Shown: piece by piece, positions 43,862 through 52,595 of the stretch
Numbering within the stretch: the stretch's first letter is position 1
Layout: each line of letters opens with the position of its first letter
NCBI RefSeq assembly: GCF_000495435.3
Contig: NZ_AXUN02000223.1
Coordinates: forward strand, 1-64,000
Direction of reading: 5' to 3'
Origin: Youngiibacter fragilis 232.1
GTDB lineage: Bacteria > Bacillota > Clostridia > Clostridiales > Clostridiaceae
Length of the DNA stretch: 64,000 nucleotides
The notes under the pieces: model-generated
What the model was told of the DNA's origin: nothing
Databases searched by the model: none
The model's input: the letters and a program-made list of their open reading frames with translations, nothing else
Program-made: the position numbers and the translations under genes

Positions 43862-45184
43862 TCAGTTCACCATATCCTCAACTGTGCAGAATGTGTAGCC
43901 TCTGTCCTTCAGTCCCTGTATTATGGTCGGCAGAGCTTTCTGGGACTTGTAGGAATGCATGTGGAAGAGCACTATGCCGTTATTAGAAGCGTTGCTGAGG
44001 ACGTTGTTTATTATACTTGTGACAGTGGAATAGGATGCCCAGTCAGCTGGGTCAACTGACCACAGGACCGCATACTTCATGCCCTCCTCACCGGCGATCC
44101 TTAGGACCCTCGAGTCATATGAGCCGTACGGAGGTCTGAGAAGGTATGGCGTCTTACCAGTTATATTTCGTATTATGTTGTTTCCTTCCCTTATCTGTCT
44201 CCTTATCTCGGCATCGCTTGACTTTGTGAGCTCCACATGGGAAAGCGTATGGTTCTCAACCTCATGCCCTCTTGTCGATATCTCACGTATTATTGATTGA
44301 TTGGCTGAAGCGAACGACCCGGTAGGGAAGAATGTGCCCCTGACTCCGTATGCATCGAGAATATCAAGGATGTTCCTGATCTGTGATACAGTTCCGCTGT
44401 CGTCGAATGTGAGTGCTATCCGCTTTCCTGAATATGGTTCGTTGCCCTTCCTTATGGCTGCAGCTGATCCTGAAGGTGTTGTGCTTCCCGGTGGTGTGGT
44501 AGAAAGGTAATATGTGCTTACGTATCCAGATTTGCCTCCATAGGTTGTGGCTGCCCATCCATTGGCTGATGACGTAATGCTGATAGGAGTACCCCTCGGG
44601 ATCACCGCAAGTATCGCGTAACCTGTTCCCGGTCCTGCCCTCAGGTTAAGGTCCGCTGTGGTATACCTCGTTACAGCTCCCCCGGTATCTGGAAGCGAGC
44701 CCGTAAGATATGCCACGCTGAGGTATCCCGTCTTCCCTGAGTAAGACGCGTGTGCCCAGCCTCCTGAGGTGCTGTCCACCATGACCTGCGAGCCCTTTGG
44801 AATCACCATGATTATTGGATATCCCGTACCGGGTCCTGTCCTGAAGTTTAGGTTAGCGGTAGTCATCATGGCGGTACCATCTGAATGCGATGCCAGATAG
44901 GTATTGCTGGCATACCCGACATATGAGCCATACGTTGTATGGGCCCAGTTCCCTGAATAGCTGTCTACAGAAACCTCAGCCCCCTTCGGGATAACTGTTA
45001 TTACCGGATATATGGTACCCGGTCCCGTCCTGAGGTTCAGGTTAGCAGTAGTGAATTTAATCTCCGCAGCAGTTACATCATGAAATCGTCCCGATGATAA
45101 TGTGCCGGTTACCGATAAGAGCATTGTGATGACAACAGAAACAGCAAATCTTGCAATAAGTGCCTTTCTTCCTCCGTGTCTCAT
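43862..45184 (-). CDS. Secreted polysaccharide deacetylase with three SH3b domains
   Basis: 440 residues from ATG 45184 after GGGAGG. A signal peptide or anchor (about 8-35) is followed by three bacterial SH3 repeats (about 40-100, 103-162, 167-228), each beginning TANLNLRTGPGTxYP-like and probably binding peptidoglycan. The NodB-type catalytic domain covers about 245-440: TFDDSG (one Ser inserted relative to the usual TFDDG), ENHTLSH with the metal histidines, and RPPYGSYDSRV. It likely deacetylates peptidoglycan or another wall glycan. It is transcribed alone. Confidence 0.9.
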   Translation of the reverse strand: MRHGGRKALIARFAVSVVITMLLSVTGTLSSGRFHDVTAAEIKFTTANLNLRTGPGTIYPVITVIPKGAEVSVDSYSGNWAHTTYGSYVGYASNTYLASHSDGTAMMTTANLNFRTGPGTGYPIIMVIPKGSQVMVDSTSGGWAHASYSGKTGYLSVAYLTGSLPDTGGAVTRYTTADLNLRAGPGTGYAILAVIPRGTPISITSSANGWAATTYGGKSGYVSTYYLSTTPPGSTTPSGSAAAIRKGNEPYSGKRIALTFDDSGTVSQIRNILDILDAYGVRGTFFPTGSFASANQSIIREISTRGHEVENHTLSHVELTKSSDAEIRRQIREGNNIIRNITGKTPYLLRPPYGSYDSRVLRIAGEEGMKYAVLWSVDPADWASYSTVTSIINNVLSNASNNGIVLFHMHSYKSQKALPTIIQGLKDRGYTFCTVEDMVN

Positions 45185-45308
45185 CTCAGCACCTCCCGAG
45201 GAACCTTGAAACAAGAAGAATGAACTATCGAAGTTTATTCTGTTTTCATACTGATACTATCACCAGAGCCTTCTGCTTTGGTTTCAAACTAAAGTCAAAA
45301 CAATGAAC

Positions 45309-45342
45309 AAAGGGTATACTTCCATACGGGAGCATACCCTTT
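45309..45342 (-). terminator. Terminator after the pyrimidine-nucleoside phosphorylase gene
   Basis: Arms AAAGGGTAT (45309-45317) and ATACCCTTT (45334-45342) enclose a smaller imperfect stem. The minus-strand T-run is short. Confidence 0.65.
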
Positions 45343-45345
45343 CAA

Positions 45346-46647
45346 TCAGCCTATCACATCAAGAATGTATGGGACCTTATCCGGCGGGACTTCTGTGACA
45401 ACATAGGCCTCATGTGCCTTCGAGAGTGCCGCATCATGGTTCTCCCTGTTCGTCATAAGAATGCAGAGGACATCTCCCTTTTCTACCCTGTCGCCTACCT
45501 TCTTCTTCAGGGTGATCCCCGCTGAATGGTCGACCTCATCCTCCTTGGTCTCCCTTCCGGCTCCAAGCAGCATTGCCGCAGTACCTATCTCCTCCGCCAT
45601 TATTGAATGGACGTATCCTTCCTTTTCCGAAACCACAGGTATCACGAAGCCTGCCTTTGGAAGAAGCTCCGGGTCGTATATGACTCTCTTGTCTCCTCCC
45701 TGTATCTCCACAAGCTCCGCAAGGAAGTCAACCGCCTTCCCTGATGTTATGAGTTCCATCACAGCCTTTTCAGCTTCACTGACATCCGTAAACGCTCCTC
45801 CTGCCACAGCCATCTGTGCCGCTATTGCGCAGGCCACGTTGATAAGGTCTTTCTCAGCCTCACCCTTGAGGGTCAGTATCGCCTCCCTTACCTCGTTGGC
45901 ATTCCCGATCTCACTTCCAAGAGGTTCGTCCATGTTGGAAAGTATCGCTATAGTCCTCCTGCCAAGGTTATTCCCTATCCCGACCATAGCCCTTGCAAGC
46001 GTCCTTGCGTCCTCAATCGTCTTCATGAATGCTCCGCTTCCGACCTTGACATCAAGGACTATCGCATCAGAGCCTGATGCTATCTTCTTTGACATTATGG
46101 AGCTTGCTATGAGCGGTATGCTGTCTACGGTTGCAGTTACATCACGAAGGGCATAAAGCTTCTTGTCTGCCGGCACCAGGTTCGCGGTCTGGCCTACGAT
46201 TGCCATGCCATGGCTGTTGACGTTTGATATGAACTGGTCCATGGTTATTGAAGTGTTGAAGCCGGGAATGCTCCCCAGCTTGTCTATCGTTCCTCCCGTG
46301 TGTCCAAGTCCCCTGCCTGACATCTTCGCAACCTTTATCCCCAGGGCAGCAACAAGTGGTATGACAACAAGGCTTACCTTGTCGCCGACTCCTCCGGTGG
46401 AATGCTTGTCGACCTTCACTCCCTTTATCCCAGACAGGTCTAGGGTATCCCCCGAGTTCACCATGGATTTTGTAAGGTTTGCGGTCTCAGCTTCACTCAT
46501 CCCCTTGAACCATATGGCCATAAGGAGAGCTGAAGCCTGATAGTCAGGTATCTCTCCTTTGGTATAGCCCTGCACGAAGAAATCTATCTCTTCAGCTGAA
46601 AGCTCCATTCCATGCTTCTTGTTCTGTATGATGTCGAGCATCCTCAT
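45346..46647 (-). CDS. pdp: Pyrimidine-nucleoside phosphorylase
   Basis: 433 residues. The phosphate-binding signature KHSTGGVGDKVSL lies at about 80-92, MSGRGLGHTGGTIDKL follows, and KKIASGSDAIVLDVKVGSGAFMK (in two parts) is the pyrimidine/phosphate region. It phosphorolyses uridine and thymidine. It lies 8 bp behind deoB, which handles the (deoxy)ribose-1-phosphate, so both belong to one salvage operon. Confidence 0.95.
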   Translation of the reverse strand: MRMLDIIQNKKHGMELSAEEIDFFVQGYTKGEIPDYQASALLMAIWFKGMSEAETANLTKSMVNSGDTLDLSGIKGVKVDKHSTGGVGDKVSLVVIPLVAALGIKVAKMSGRGLGHTGGTIDKLGSIPGFNTSITMDQFISNVNSHGMAIVGQTANLVPADKKLYALRDVTATVDSIPLIASSIMSKKIASGSDAIVLDVKVGSGAFMKTIEDARTLARAMVGIGNNLGRRTIAILSNMDEPLGSEIGNANEVREAILTLKGEAEKDLINVACAIAAQMAVAGGAFTDVSEAEKAVMELITSGKAVDFLAELVEIQGGDKRVIYDPELLPKAGFVIPVVSEKEGYVHSIMAEEIGTAAMLLGAGRETKEDEVDHSAGITLKKKVGDRVEKGDVLCILMTNRENHDAALSKAHEAYVVTEVPPDKVPYILDVIG

Positions 46648-46655
46648 ATTCTCAC

Positions 46656-47822
46656 CTACTTCAGGAGTCCGAGGAAGCTTGTCCCGAACATCTCATTTTG
46701 CGCTTCCAGGTGTTCTAGCACAGTCTTTCCCATGTCTGAGAAGGTTCTCCTTATTCCAAGGTCAACGCCGTTCCTTAAGCCCTTTGCCACTACTATCATA
46801 GGCACATACTCCCTTGAATGGTCCGTTGAGGCGGTTGTAGGGTCACAGCCATGGTCCGCTGTTATTATCAGGAGGTCTCCCTCCTGCAGCCTTACAAGTA
46901 TCTCAGGCAGTCTCCTGTCGAAATCCTCCAGTGCCTTCTTGTAGCCCATGTAGTCATTCCTGTGTCCGAACTGCATGTCGAAGTCAACAAGGTTCGTGAA
47001 TATGAATCCAGGAAGCTTCATGTCCATGTACTTTATCGTCTCGTCGACTCCCATCTCATTGTTCTTGGTATGGACTGCATGCGTCACTCCAAGCCCGTTG
47101 AACAGGTCCTCGATCTTTCCGACACACATGACATTGAGTCCTGCCTCATTGACATACTCAAGCACGGTCTTGTTGAACGGTGCGAGAGCATAGTCCTTCC
47201 TGTTGGAGGTCCTTGCATATGCTCCGCTTGTCCCTATGAAAGGCCTTGCGATTACCCTTCCTACCTGCCTGTCACCCACAAGCATCTCCCTTGCAATCTC
47301 ACAGTACCTGTAAAGCTCTGATAGAGGGATAACCTCCTCATGCGCGGCTATCTGGAACACTGAATCAGCAGATGTGTATACTATTGGCTTTCCTGTCGCA
47401 ACATGCTCATCTCCAAGCTCCTTTATGATCTCAGTGCCTGAGGCCACCGTATTGCCGATTACCCCTCTGCCTATCCTTTCCTCGAATTCAGCTATGATAT
47501 CCTTCGGGAATCCTTCAGGATAGGTATTAAGAGGCTTTTCAAGGATAACTCCAGCCATCTCCCAATGCCCCGTTACCGTATCCTTGCCCTTGGAAAGCTC
47601 ATCGGATTTCCCAAAGCTTCCTTTCGGGTCGGATACCGGCTCCACCCCAAGTATCGGGCTTATGTTTCCTAGTCCAAGACCCTTCAGGTTAGGCAGTTCG
47701 AGACCTCCTGCTGCCTTCGCAATATTTCCCAATGTGTTGCTCCCCACGTCTCCGTAATCGGCCGCATCAGGCAGTTCACCGATTCCGACGCTGTCGAGGA
47801 CTATTAGTATCGCTCTTTTCAT
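46656..47822 (-). CDS. deoB: Phosphopentomutase
   Basis: 388 residues from ATG 47822 after AAAGGAG. It is an alkaline-phosphatase-superfamily metal enzyme: [18 protein letters not shown] at the start, [13 protein letters not shown] in the middle with the phosphorylated-residue neighbourhood, [12 protein letters not shown], and [18 protein letters not shown] with metal ligands. It converts (deoxy)ribose-1-phosphate to the 5-phosphate, linking nucleoside phosphorylases to central metabolism. Confidence 0.96.
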   Translation of the reverse strand: MKRAILIVLDSVGIGELPDAADYGDVGSNTLGNIAKAAGGLELPNLKGLGLGNISPILGVEPVSDPKGSFGKSDELSKGKDTVTGHWEMAGVILEKPLNTYPEGFPKDIIAEFEERIGRGVIGNTVASGTEIIKELGDEHVATGKPIVYTSADSVFQIAAHEEVIPLSELYRYCEIAREMLVGDRQVGRVIARPFIGTSGAYARTSNRKDYALAPFNKTVLEYVNEAGLNVMCVGKIEDLFNGLGVTHAVHTKNNEMGVDETIKYMDMKLPGFIFTNLVDFDMQFGHRNDYMGYKKALEDFDRRLPEILVRLQEGDLLIITADHGCDPTTASTDHSREYVPMIVVAKGLRNGVDLGIRRTFSDMGKTVLEHLEAQNEMFGTSFLGLLK

Positions 47823-47842
47823 AAATACTCCTTTCTGATGAA

Positions 47843-48718
47843 TCATGCCCTTGGATGGGCCTCTTCATATACATCCTTGAATTTTCTGTTCTTGACAAGC
47901 TTCAGGTAGATCGACGTTGCCTTGATGTCGTTGTGCCCCAGAAGCAGAGACAGCGTGGTAAGGTCGGCTCCTCCAGAAAGCATGTGCACCGCATAGCTGT
48001 GCCTTAAAGTGTTGATGTTGATGTTCTCCTCAATACCGGCTTCATCGGCATAGTCCTTCAGTATCTTCCAGAGGCCCTGCCTCGTCATCCTTTCCCCCCT
48101 CATTGAAGGGAAGAGAATCGATGCTCCCACGATATTCTCCCTGGTTGACAGGTACTCCCTGAGAGTACCCACTGAATATGACCCTATCGGAATGTGCCTT
48201 TCCTTGTTCTTCCGCCCCTTGATCGAGACATAGCCCCTCGACAGGTCCACATCCCTGTAGTTAAGCTCTATAAGCTCGCTTGCCTTGAGTCCTGCACCAT
48301 ACAGTATCTCAAGTATGGCCCTGTCCCTCTTGCCTTTCGCAGTAGATGTGTCCGGTATTGCCAAAAGCTCCTCCACCTGCTCTATGGTAAGTGATACTGG
48401 CAGCGCCCTCTTTATCTCGGGAAGCTCAAAGTAAAGTATGGGGGCTTCAAGCACCTTGTTCTTTCTCCTCAGGAACTTGTAGAAGTTCCTTACGCTTACA
48501 AGATGCCTTGATATAGTAGTCCTTGACATGCCTAGGTCCAGCAGGTTGTTGATGAAGTTGGACACTTCTATCTCATTGAATTCCTCAAGGTCTATCCCCT
48601 CATCCAACAGGAAGTCAGTCAGGTGCTTCAGGTCACGCCCGTACGCATCAATGGTATTTGGAGACTTTCCCTTGCTCTTAAGTTCTTCAAGAAACTCACC
48701 GACAAACGGGTCCATCAT
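47843..48718 (-). CDS. XerD-like tyrosine recombinase with altered catalytic residues
   Basis: 291 residues, normal XerD length, in the xerD-deoB-pdp position seen in Firmicutes. The N-terminal core-binding domain (about 5-88) and catalytic domain (105-285) are intact, as is the C-terminal EEAHPRA. But the first catalytic arginine is Lys145 (GAGLKASEL) and the His of HxLR is Asn236 (INTLRHSYA). Arg239, His262 (LLGHND) and Tyr271 (SIYLKL) remain. Function may be weakened or specialised; it could still pair with another Xer protein. The start overlaps the nudix gene stop by 4 bases. Confidence 0.85.
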   Translation of the reverse strand: MMDPFVGEFLEELKSKGKSPNTIDAYGRDLKHLTDFLLDEGIDLEEFNEIEVSNFINNLLDLGMSRTTISRHLVSVRNFYKFLRRKNKVLEAPILYFELPEIKRALPVSLTIEQVEELLAIPDTSTAKGKRDRAILEILYGAGLKASELIELNYRDVDLSRGYVSIKGRKNKERHIPIGSYSVGTLREYLSTRENIVGASILFPSMRGERMTRQGLWKILKDYADEAGIEENININTLRHSYAVHMLSGGADLTTLSLLLGHNDIKATSIYLKLVKNRKFKDVYEEAHPRA

Positions 48719-49242
48719 ATTATCTTGCTCAGGCTGTATGCCGCAACTGTCTTCGCATCCTTTATCTGACCGGTCTTTATGTGCTCTATGAACTCAGCAT
48801 CAGAAAGCCTGACTATGGATATGAACTCGTCGTCGTCACCGCCCTTGGTCCCCTTTTCCAGTTTCTTGGCCATGTACAGGTGGATCTTCTCATCACAGAA
48901 GCCAGGAGAGGTTGCGAGAGTCGCCAGATGTATAAGGTCATCGCACCTGTAGCCAGTCTCCTCCTCCAGCTCCTTCACAGCATTCTCATAGGGTGTAAGG
49001 TCCTTCTCAAGCTTTCCTGCAGGAAGCTCCAGATACGCCTCTTCCATGGGCTTCCTGTACTGCCTCACAAGAAGGATCTTGTCGTTCTCATCCCTTGCAA
49101 GTATGCATACACCACCCGGGTGCCTGACTATCTCCCTGTATGCTGTGTTCCCGTCCTGGACCTCCACAGTCTGGGTCTCAAGGGTAATGATCTTCCCCTG
49201 GAACACCTCATTCCTCTCGAGGGTATGTTCAAAAAAATCCAT
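48715..49242 (-). CDS. NUDIX hydrolase, ADP-ribose pyrophosphatase type
   Basis: 175 residues. The nudix box GKLEKDLTPYENAVKELEEETGY is split here: it begins at PAGKLEKD near 76 and ends KELEEETGY near 97, with Lys in place of the usual Arg of the REUxEE core. GGVCILARD and ILLVRQYRKP are typical of ADP-ribose pyrophosphatases, and ATSPGFCDEKIHLYMA is the family's substrate loop. It hydrolyses ADP-ribose to AMP and ribose-5-phosphate. It is the first gene of the nudix-xerD-like-deoB-pdp unit. Confidence 0.9.
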   Translation of the reverse strand: MDFFEHTLERNEVFQGKIITLETQTVEVQDGNTAYREIVRHPGGVCILARDENDKILLVRQYRKPMEEAYLELPAGKLEKDLTPYENAVKELEEETGYRCDDLIHLATLATSPGFCDEKIHLYMAKKLEKGTKGGDDDEFISIVRLSDAEFIEHIKTGQIKDAKTVAAYSLSKII

Positions 49243-49631
49243 CGATCCACCATCCTTATTTATTACTAAGAATCAGTATTTTAAGCCGATTATCCATGTC
49301 TACACGCTAATTCTACAATATTGTTCCACTGAGTTTAAATGGATAAATTGTTAATTATATTAATTGTTATGTAAACCATGCTTTTAGTTTTATTTATATC
49401 GAAATCTCAGTGACAACTCCATCTTACTTTTCGTTATATCGAAACCTCTGTGTAAGATCCGTCTTACTTTTCGTTGTATCGAAATCTATTTTTGGTAGAT
49501 TCTTGCTTTCAGGTATCAGACACTTTATACGATAAATCCAATCCTGATTACCCGATATGAAAACATGATCCTATGTCATTTAGTCATGACAATAACGATA
49601 ATTATGACGATTAACAGATAAAGCAATCATA
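49243..49631. other. 389-bp intergenic region, AT-rich
   Basis: No gene is seen. The left part would hold the nudix operon promoter (minus strand). The centre contains 40-bp tandem repeats listed separately. The right part abuts the 3' end of a lipoprotein gene, with no convincing terminator hairpin. Confidence 0.6.
49396..49488. repeat. 40-bp tandem repeat, about 2.3 copies
   Basis: Units start at 49396, 49436 and 49476 (the last partial). Each begins with ATATCGAAA-like or GTATCGAAA sequence and ends CTTACTTTTCGTT. Units one and two differ at about nine positions. Every junction forms the inverted repeat TTTTCG-N6-CGAAA. Only one spacing and no spacers, so it is not a CRISPR. Confidence 0.75.
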
Positions 49632-50330
49632 TCAACGCAATGGCTCGAGCCTGAACTCAGGTATGCCATCTGAGAGCACTGGCTTAAGGTATGGCTTTTC
49701 AAGCAATAACGGGTCAGCCTTAGAATCAACTACATGGGGCTTCTTTCCAAAGCTCAGGTTAATCTCATCTTCACCACCGTCATATCTGATCCTGAGTATG
49801 ACATTTTCCATTCCCTGATCAAGCATGTCAGTATCTATACCGTATGATGCCATGGTGTCATTACCTAAATCACTATAGGTAATGAGGAGCCTGTAGGCGG
49901 TAAAATCGCTGATTGCGGACCACTTGGGAATGACCAGCTTATCAGTAAATCCCTGCCAGTCCTTGAGGCTGCTCCTTCCATTGTTTAAGTCTCTGTTCAG
50001 ATATCCATATGCCTCTCCGGTCGGTGAGACTGTCACAGATTTCAGGGAAAGCGGTCTTGAAGTTACTGGTGCAAAAAATATCTCATATACATAATATGTG
50101 TATCCAACCGAGGTTTCAGCATCATGATACTTCACTTCAGTCAGGTCGCTGAAGACAGCCTGAAATGATTCACTAACCACTGGCTCCATACCAAGTGAAA
50201 AGAAGGCTTCCATTGAATAAGACAGGTCCGGGTCATCCTTGTTCAGATTTCGGTATTGATTTGACTTTGTGCAGCCGACAGCTGAAAGAACAAGCAATAA
50301 TACCATAAAGGAACATATTTTATTCTTCAT
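49632..50330 (-). CDS. Lipoprotein of unknown function
   Basis: 232 residues from ATG 50330 (GTG 50342 also possible; ribosome site weak). The signal MKNKICSFMVLLLVLSAVGC ends in a lipobox-like SAVGC, so Cys20 would be lipidated. The mature part is acidic with beta-rich segments; no family is recognised. It is divergent from the sigma factor gene, 160 bp apart, and could be a target of that factor, which is only positional. Confidence 0.65.
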   Translation of the reverse strand: MKNKICSFMVLLLVLSAVGCTKSNQYRNLNKDDPDLSYSMEAFFSLGMEPVVSESFQAVFSDLTEVKYHDAETSVGYTYYVYEIFFAPVTSRPLSLKSVTVSPTGEAYGYLNRDLNNGRSSLKDWQGFTDKLVIPKWSAISDFTAYRLLITYSDLGNDTMASYGIDTDMLDQGMENVILRIRYDGGEDEINLSFGKKPHVVDSKADPLLLEKPYLKPVLSDGIPEFRLEPLR

Positions 50331-50493
50331 ATATCTATACACATCTTTATGCCATCAATGTATAATAATATTATACACCAACTTGATTTATTGTTTCATA
50401 TTCCCAATTCTTTTATTCATGTTGTAATATTTTAGCCCATTTGCTGTCATTATAAGTGTAAGGCCCTTTATCATGGATTCTGGAGGTGATGAT

Positions 50494-51054
50494 TTGGATG
50501 ATTCTGATATAATCGAGCTGTTTAATAAAAGAGATGAGAAGGCCATCATTGAGGCTGAAAGAAAATACAGGTCCTATTGCCGTGCCATTTCAAACAATAT
50601 CCTTCAGGACAGGGAAAGTGTGGAGGAATGCCTGAATGACACATGGCTTAATGCGTGGAATTCAATACCTCCCCATGTTCCTGATAATCTGCGCATGTAT
50701 CTTGCAAAGATCACCCGGAACCTTTCATTCAACAGATACAAATCAGCTATGGCTATAAAGCGTGGAGGCGGCAAGATATCAGCTGTCCTTGATGAGCTTG
50801 AGGAGTGCATGGCGGGCCCATCAGATGTTGAATCAGACCTTATCATGAAGGAGCTTGGTGAAAGCATAAACCAGTTCGTCCATACCTTGTCGGAAAGGGA
50901 CTGCAGTTTGTTTGTCAGAAGATACTTCTACGTAGAATCAGTACAGGAAATATCCGCTAAATACGGAATTACAGAAAGCAATGTAGTGGTGTCCCTGAGC
51001 CGAACCCGAAAAAAGCTCAAGAAACATCTGGAAAAGGAGGTCTATTTAGTATGA
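50494..51054 (+). CDS. Sigma-70 family (ECF-like) RNA polymerase sigma factor
   Basis: 186 residues from the TTG at 50494, three bases after a perfect GGAGGTGAT. The sigma2 region (about 10-75) has ISNNILQDRESVEECLNDTWLNAWN. The sigma4 helix-turn-helix (about 125-180) has VQEISAKYGITESNVVVSLSRTRKKL. The last gene-end bases overlap the next gene as ATGA. The pairing with a single-pass membrane protein indicates an ECF sigma/anti-sigma module. The inducing signal is unknown. Confidence 0.88.
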   Translation: MDDSDIIELFNKRDEKAIIEAERKYRSYCRAISNNILQDRESVEECLNDTWLNAWNSIPPHVPDNLRMYLAKITRNLSFNRYKSAMAIKRGGGKISAVLDELEECMAGPSDVESDLIMKELGESINQFVHTLSERDCSLFVRRYFYVESVQEISAKYGITESNVVVSLSRTRKKLKKHLEKEVYLV

Positions 51055-51803
51055 ACAGAGAAACACTTTTTGAAAGCATAAGCATGCTGGATGAAGACAT
51101 CCTGGAACGAAGCGAAAATAAGAAGAGGAGAAATTCAGGAAGGATAATCATAACTCTGGGTACGATGGCTGCCTGCCTGGCGCTCATATTCACCCTTGCA
51201 TTACCTTCAATCAATAAGCCTCTTGAGAGCGCCAGCATGCCAGCGGCATTTCAAAGCGGCATAGCAAAATACATCGAAAGTCCGCCAACGGACCTGCCAT
51301 TTACCAAAGCTGACCTCATGTGGCTTTCACAGGAAGATATCTTCAACAAATGGAACACTGCAATATTCAGCGGTACTGTCACAAAGCTTAACAACATAGT
51401 CATAAGCTTCAAGGGTGACAAAGCATACAGGGCTATTGCGGAGATAAAAGTCGACAACATATTTAGGGGTGCCATTGACAAAGGTGATACAGTATCAGTG
51501 CTTCTGCCCTGTCCAATCAGTGGAGGAATGCTGATGACAGGTACTGAGATAATTTCACAGCTCACTCTCGGTTCCACTGGGATCTTCATGCCTATTGAGT
51601 ATGATGGAAGTGCATACTGGGAACAGAACGGATACACTTTGAAGCTTCAGGACGTCGCACCATATGGGTTAGCTGACGGTATGAGATTTGCATTCCTTAA
51701 ATCAGGAGATGGAATTTTGTTTGCAAGGGATATGTACCCTGTAATTTCAGAAGCAAAAACACTTGAAGAAATAGAGAACTACATCCGGAGTATGATCAAA
51801 TGA
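51051..51803 (+). CDS. Probable membrane anti-sigma factor
   Basis: 250 residues. A short cytosolic part (MNRETLFESISMLDEDILER) is typical of clostridial anti-sigma N-termini. A basic patch and one membrane helix follow (about 31-52), then a large extracytoplasmic domain (about 60-250) with no named family. Translation is coupled to the sigma gene by ATGA. The outer domain probably senses the signal, by analogy with other such pairs. Confidence 0.7.
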   Translation: MNRETLFESISMLDEDILERSENKKRRNSGRIIITLGTMAACLALIFTLALPSINKPLESASMPAAFQSGIAKYIESPPTDLPFTKADLMWLSQEDIFNKWNTAIFSGTVTKLNNIVISFKGDKAYRAIAEIKVDNIFRGAIDKGDTVSVLLPCPISGGMLMTGTEIISQLTLGSTGIFMPIEYDGSAYWEQNGYTLKLQDVAPYGLADGMRFAFLKSGDGILFARDMYPVISEAKTLEEIENYIRSMIK

Positions 51804-51836
51804 CCAGTACTTTAAAAAATATACCTGCTAACTAAA

Positions 51837-51876
51837 AGCAAGAGCCTGATGACCCTTCGGTCCTCAGGCTCTTGCT
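51837..51876. terminator. Bidirectional terminator
   Basis: Perfect 13-bp stem AGCAAGAGCCTGA / TCAGGCTCTTGCT with an inner GACC-CTTC-GGTC stem, between the anti-sigma gene and the convergent ABC operon. It overlaps the last permease codons. Confidence 0.9.
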
Positions 51877-52595
51877 CTGTACCTTGAAAATCCATAGAGG
51901 CCGAAAAGCACTGATAGCACTGTCACAATAGTGTAGACAGCCATGGTCAGTGTCATGAACTCTCTTTGAATCACCCCTACTTTCATCCAAGTCCTGATAA
52001 AGGGGCTTAATCTGGACCCGAATATTCCAGTTCCTGCTATTGCCCTTGAAAAACTTATCAGGATGTATATGGATACCATTGCCTTCATGCTCGACTTGAA
52101 CAAAAGTGTCACTGCAAGGACGAATGCAGACAGTGAGACCATATGGACATGGTAATAAGCAGTCTTGATAAGAATATCTGCAAGCTCCTCAGCTGTCGGC
52201 AGCAAACCCAAAAAAGCAAAGAGGACAACAAAGAGTATCGTTATCAGCATGATATTCAATGTTATGATCATTCCAGCTGTCACTGTAAGCTTTGCCAGGT
52301 ATACTTTTTTCCTTGGAATCACACTTAAGAAGGTTGTCTTTAGGTTTCCTGCGCTGTTCTCCCCAGCTATGGAACTTGCCATAAGCATGCAGATCGATGC
52401 AGGAACTGCAAAGTTATATACATTGCTAAGGTAAGACAAAATGATCCAGTATGTACTCACGGGGAAATCAGTTCTGTTCTTGTAGCTAAGGACGATGTTA
52501 CCTATGAATGAAAAGAGAAAAAGAATAATGACCGCTGCCATCTCCTTCTTCTTGCTAAGCTTATAAAGCTCTACCCATGCAATGCCCGGCTTCAT
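51864..52595 (-). CDS. ABC transporter permease (ABC-2 type)
   Basis: 243 residues with six hydrophobic segments. The stretch MASSIAGENSAGNLKTTF followed by PRKKVYLAKL is characteristic of ABC-2 permeases of bacitracin/lantibiotic-export type. The start overlaps the TPR gene stop by 4 bases. Last gene of the four-gene cassette. Confidence 0.8.
   Translation of the reverse strand: MKPGIAWVELYKLSKKKEMAAVIILFLFSFIGNIVLSYKNRTDFPVSTYWIILSYLSNVYNFAVPASICMLMASSIAGENSAGNLKTTFLSVIPRKKVYLAKLTVTAGMIITLNIMLITILFVVLFAFLGLLPTAEELADILIKTAYYHVHMVSLSAFVLAVTLLFKSSMKAMVSIYILISFSRAIAGTGIFGSRLSPFIRTWMKVGVIQREFMTLTMAVYTIVTVLSVLFGLYGFSRYRARA

Noticed and set aside
43029-43898. 289-codon plus-strand frame across the ArAE and 5-formyl-THF ligase genes
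   Set aside because: It is antisense to two clearly recognised genes and lacks family features or a ribosome site; a codon-bias shadow.
49396-49488. CRISPR array
   Set aside because: The repeats are contiguous without spacers and only 2.3 copies exist; no cas genes are nearby.
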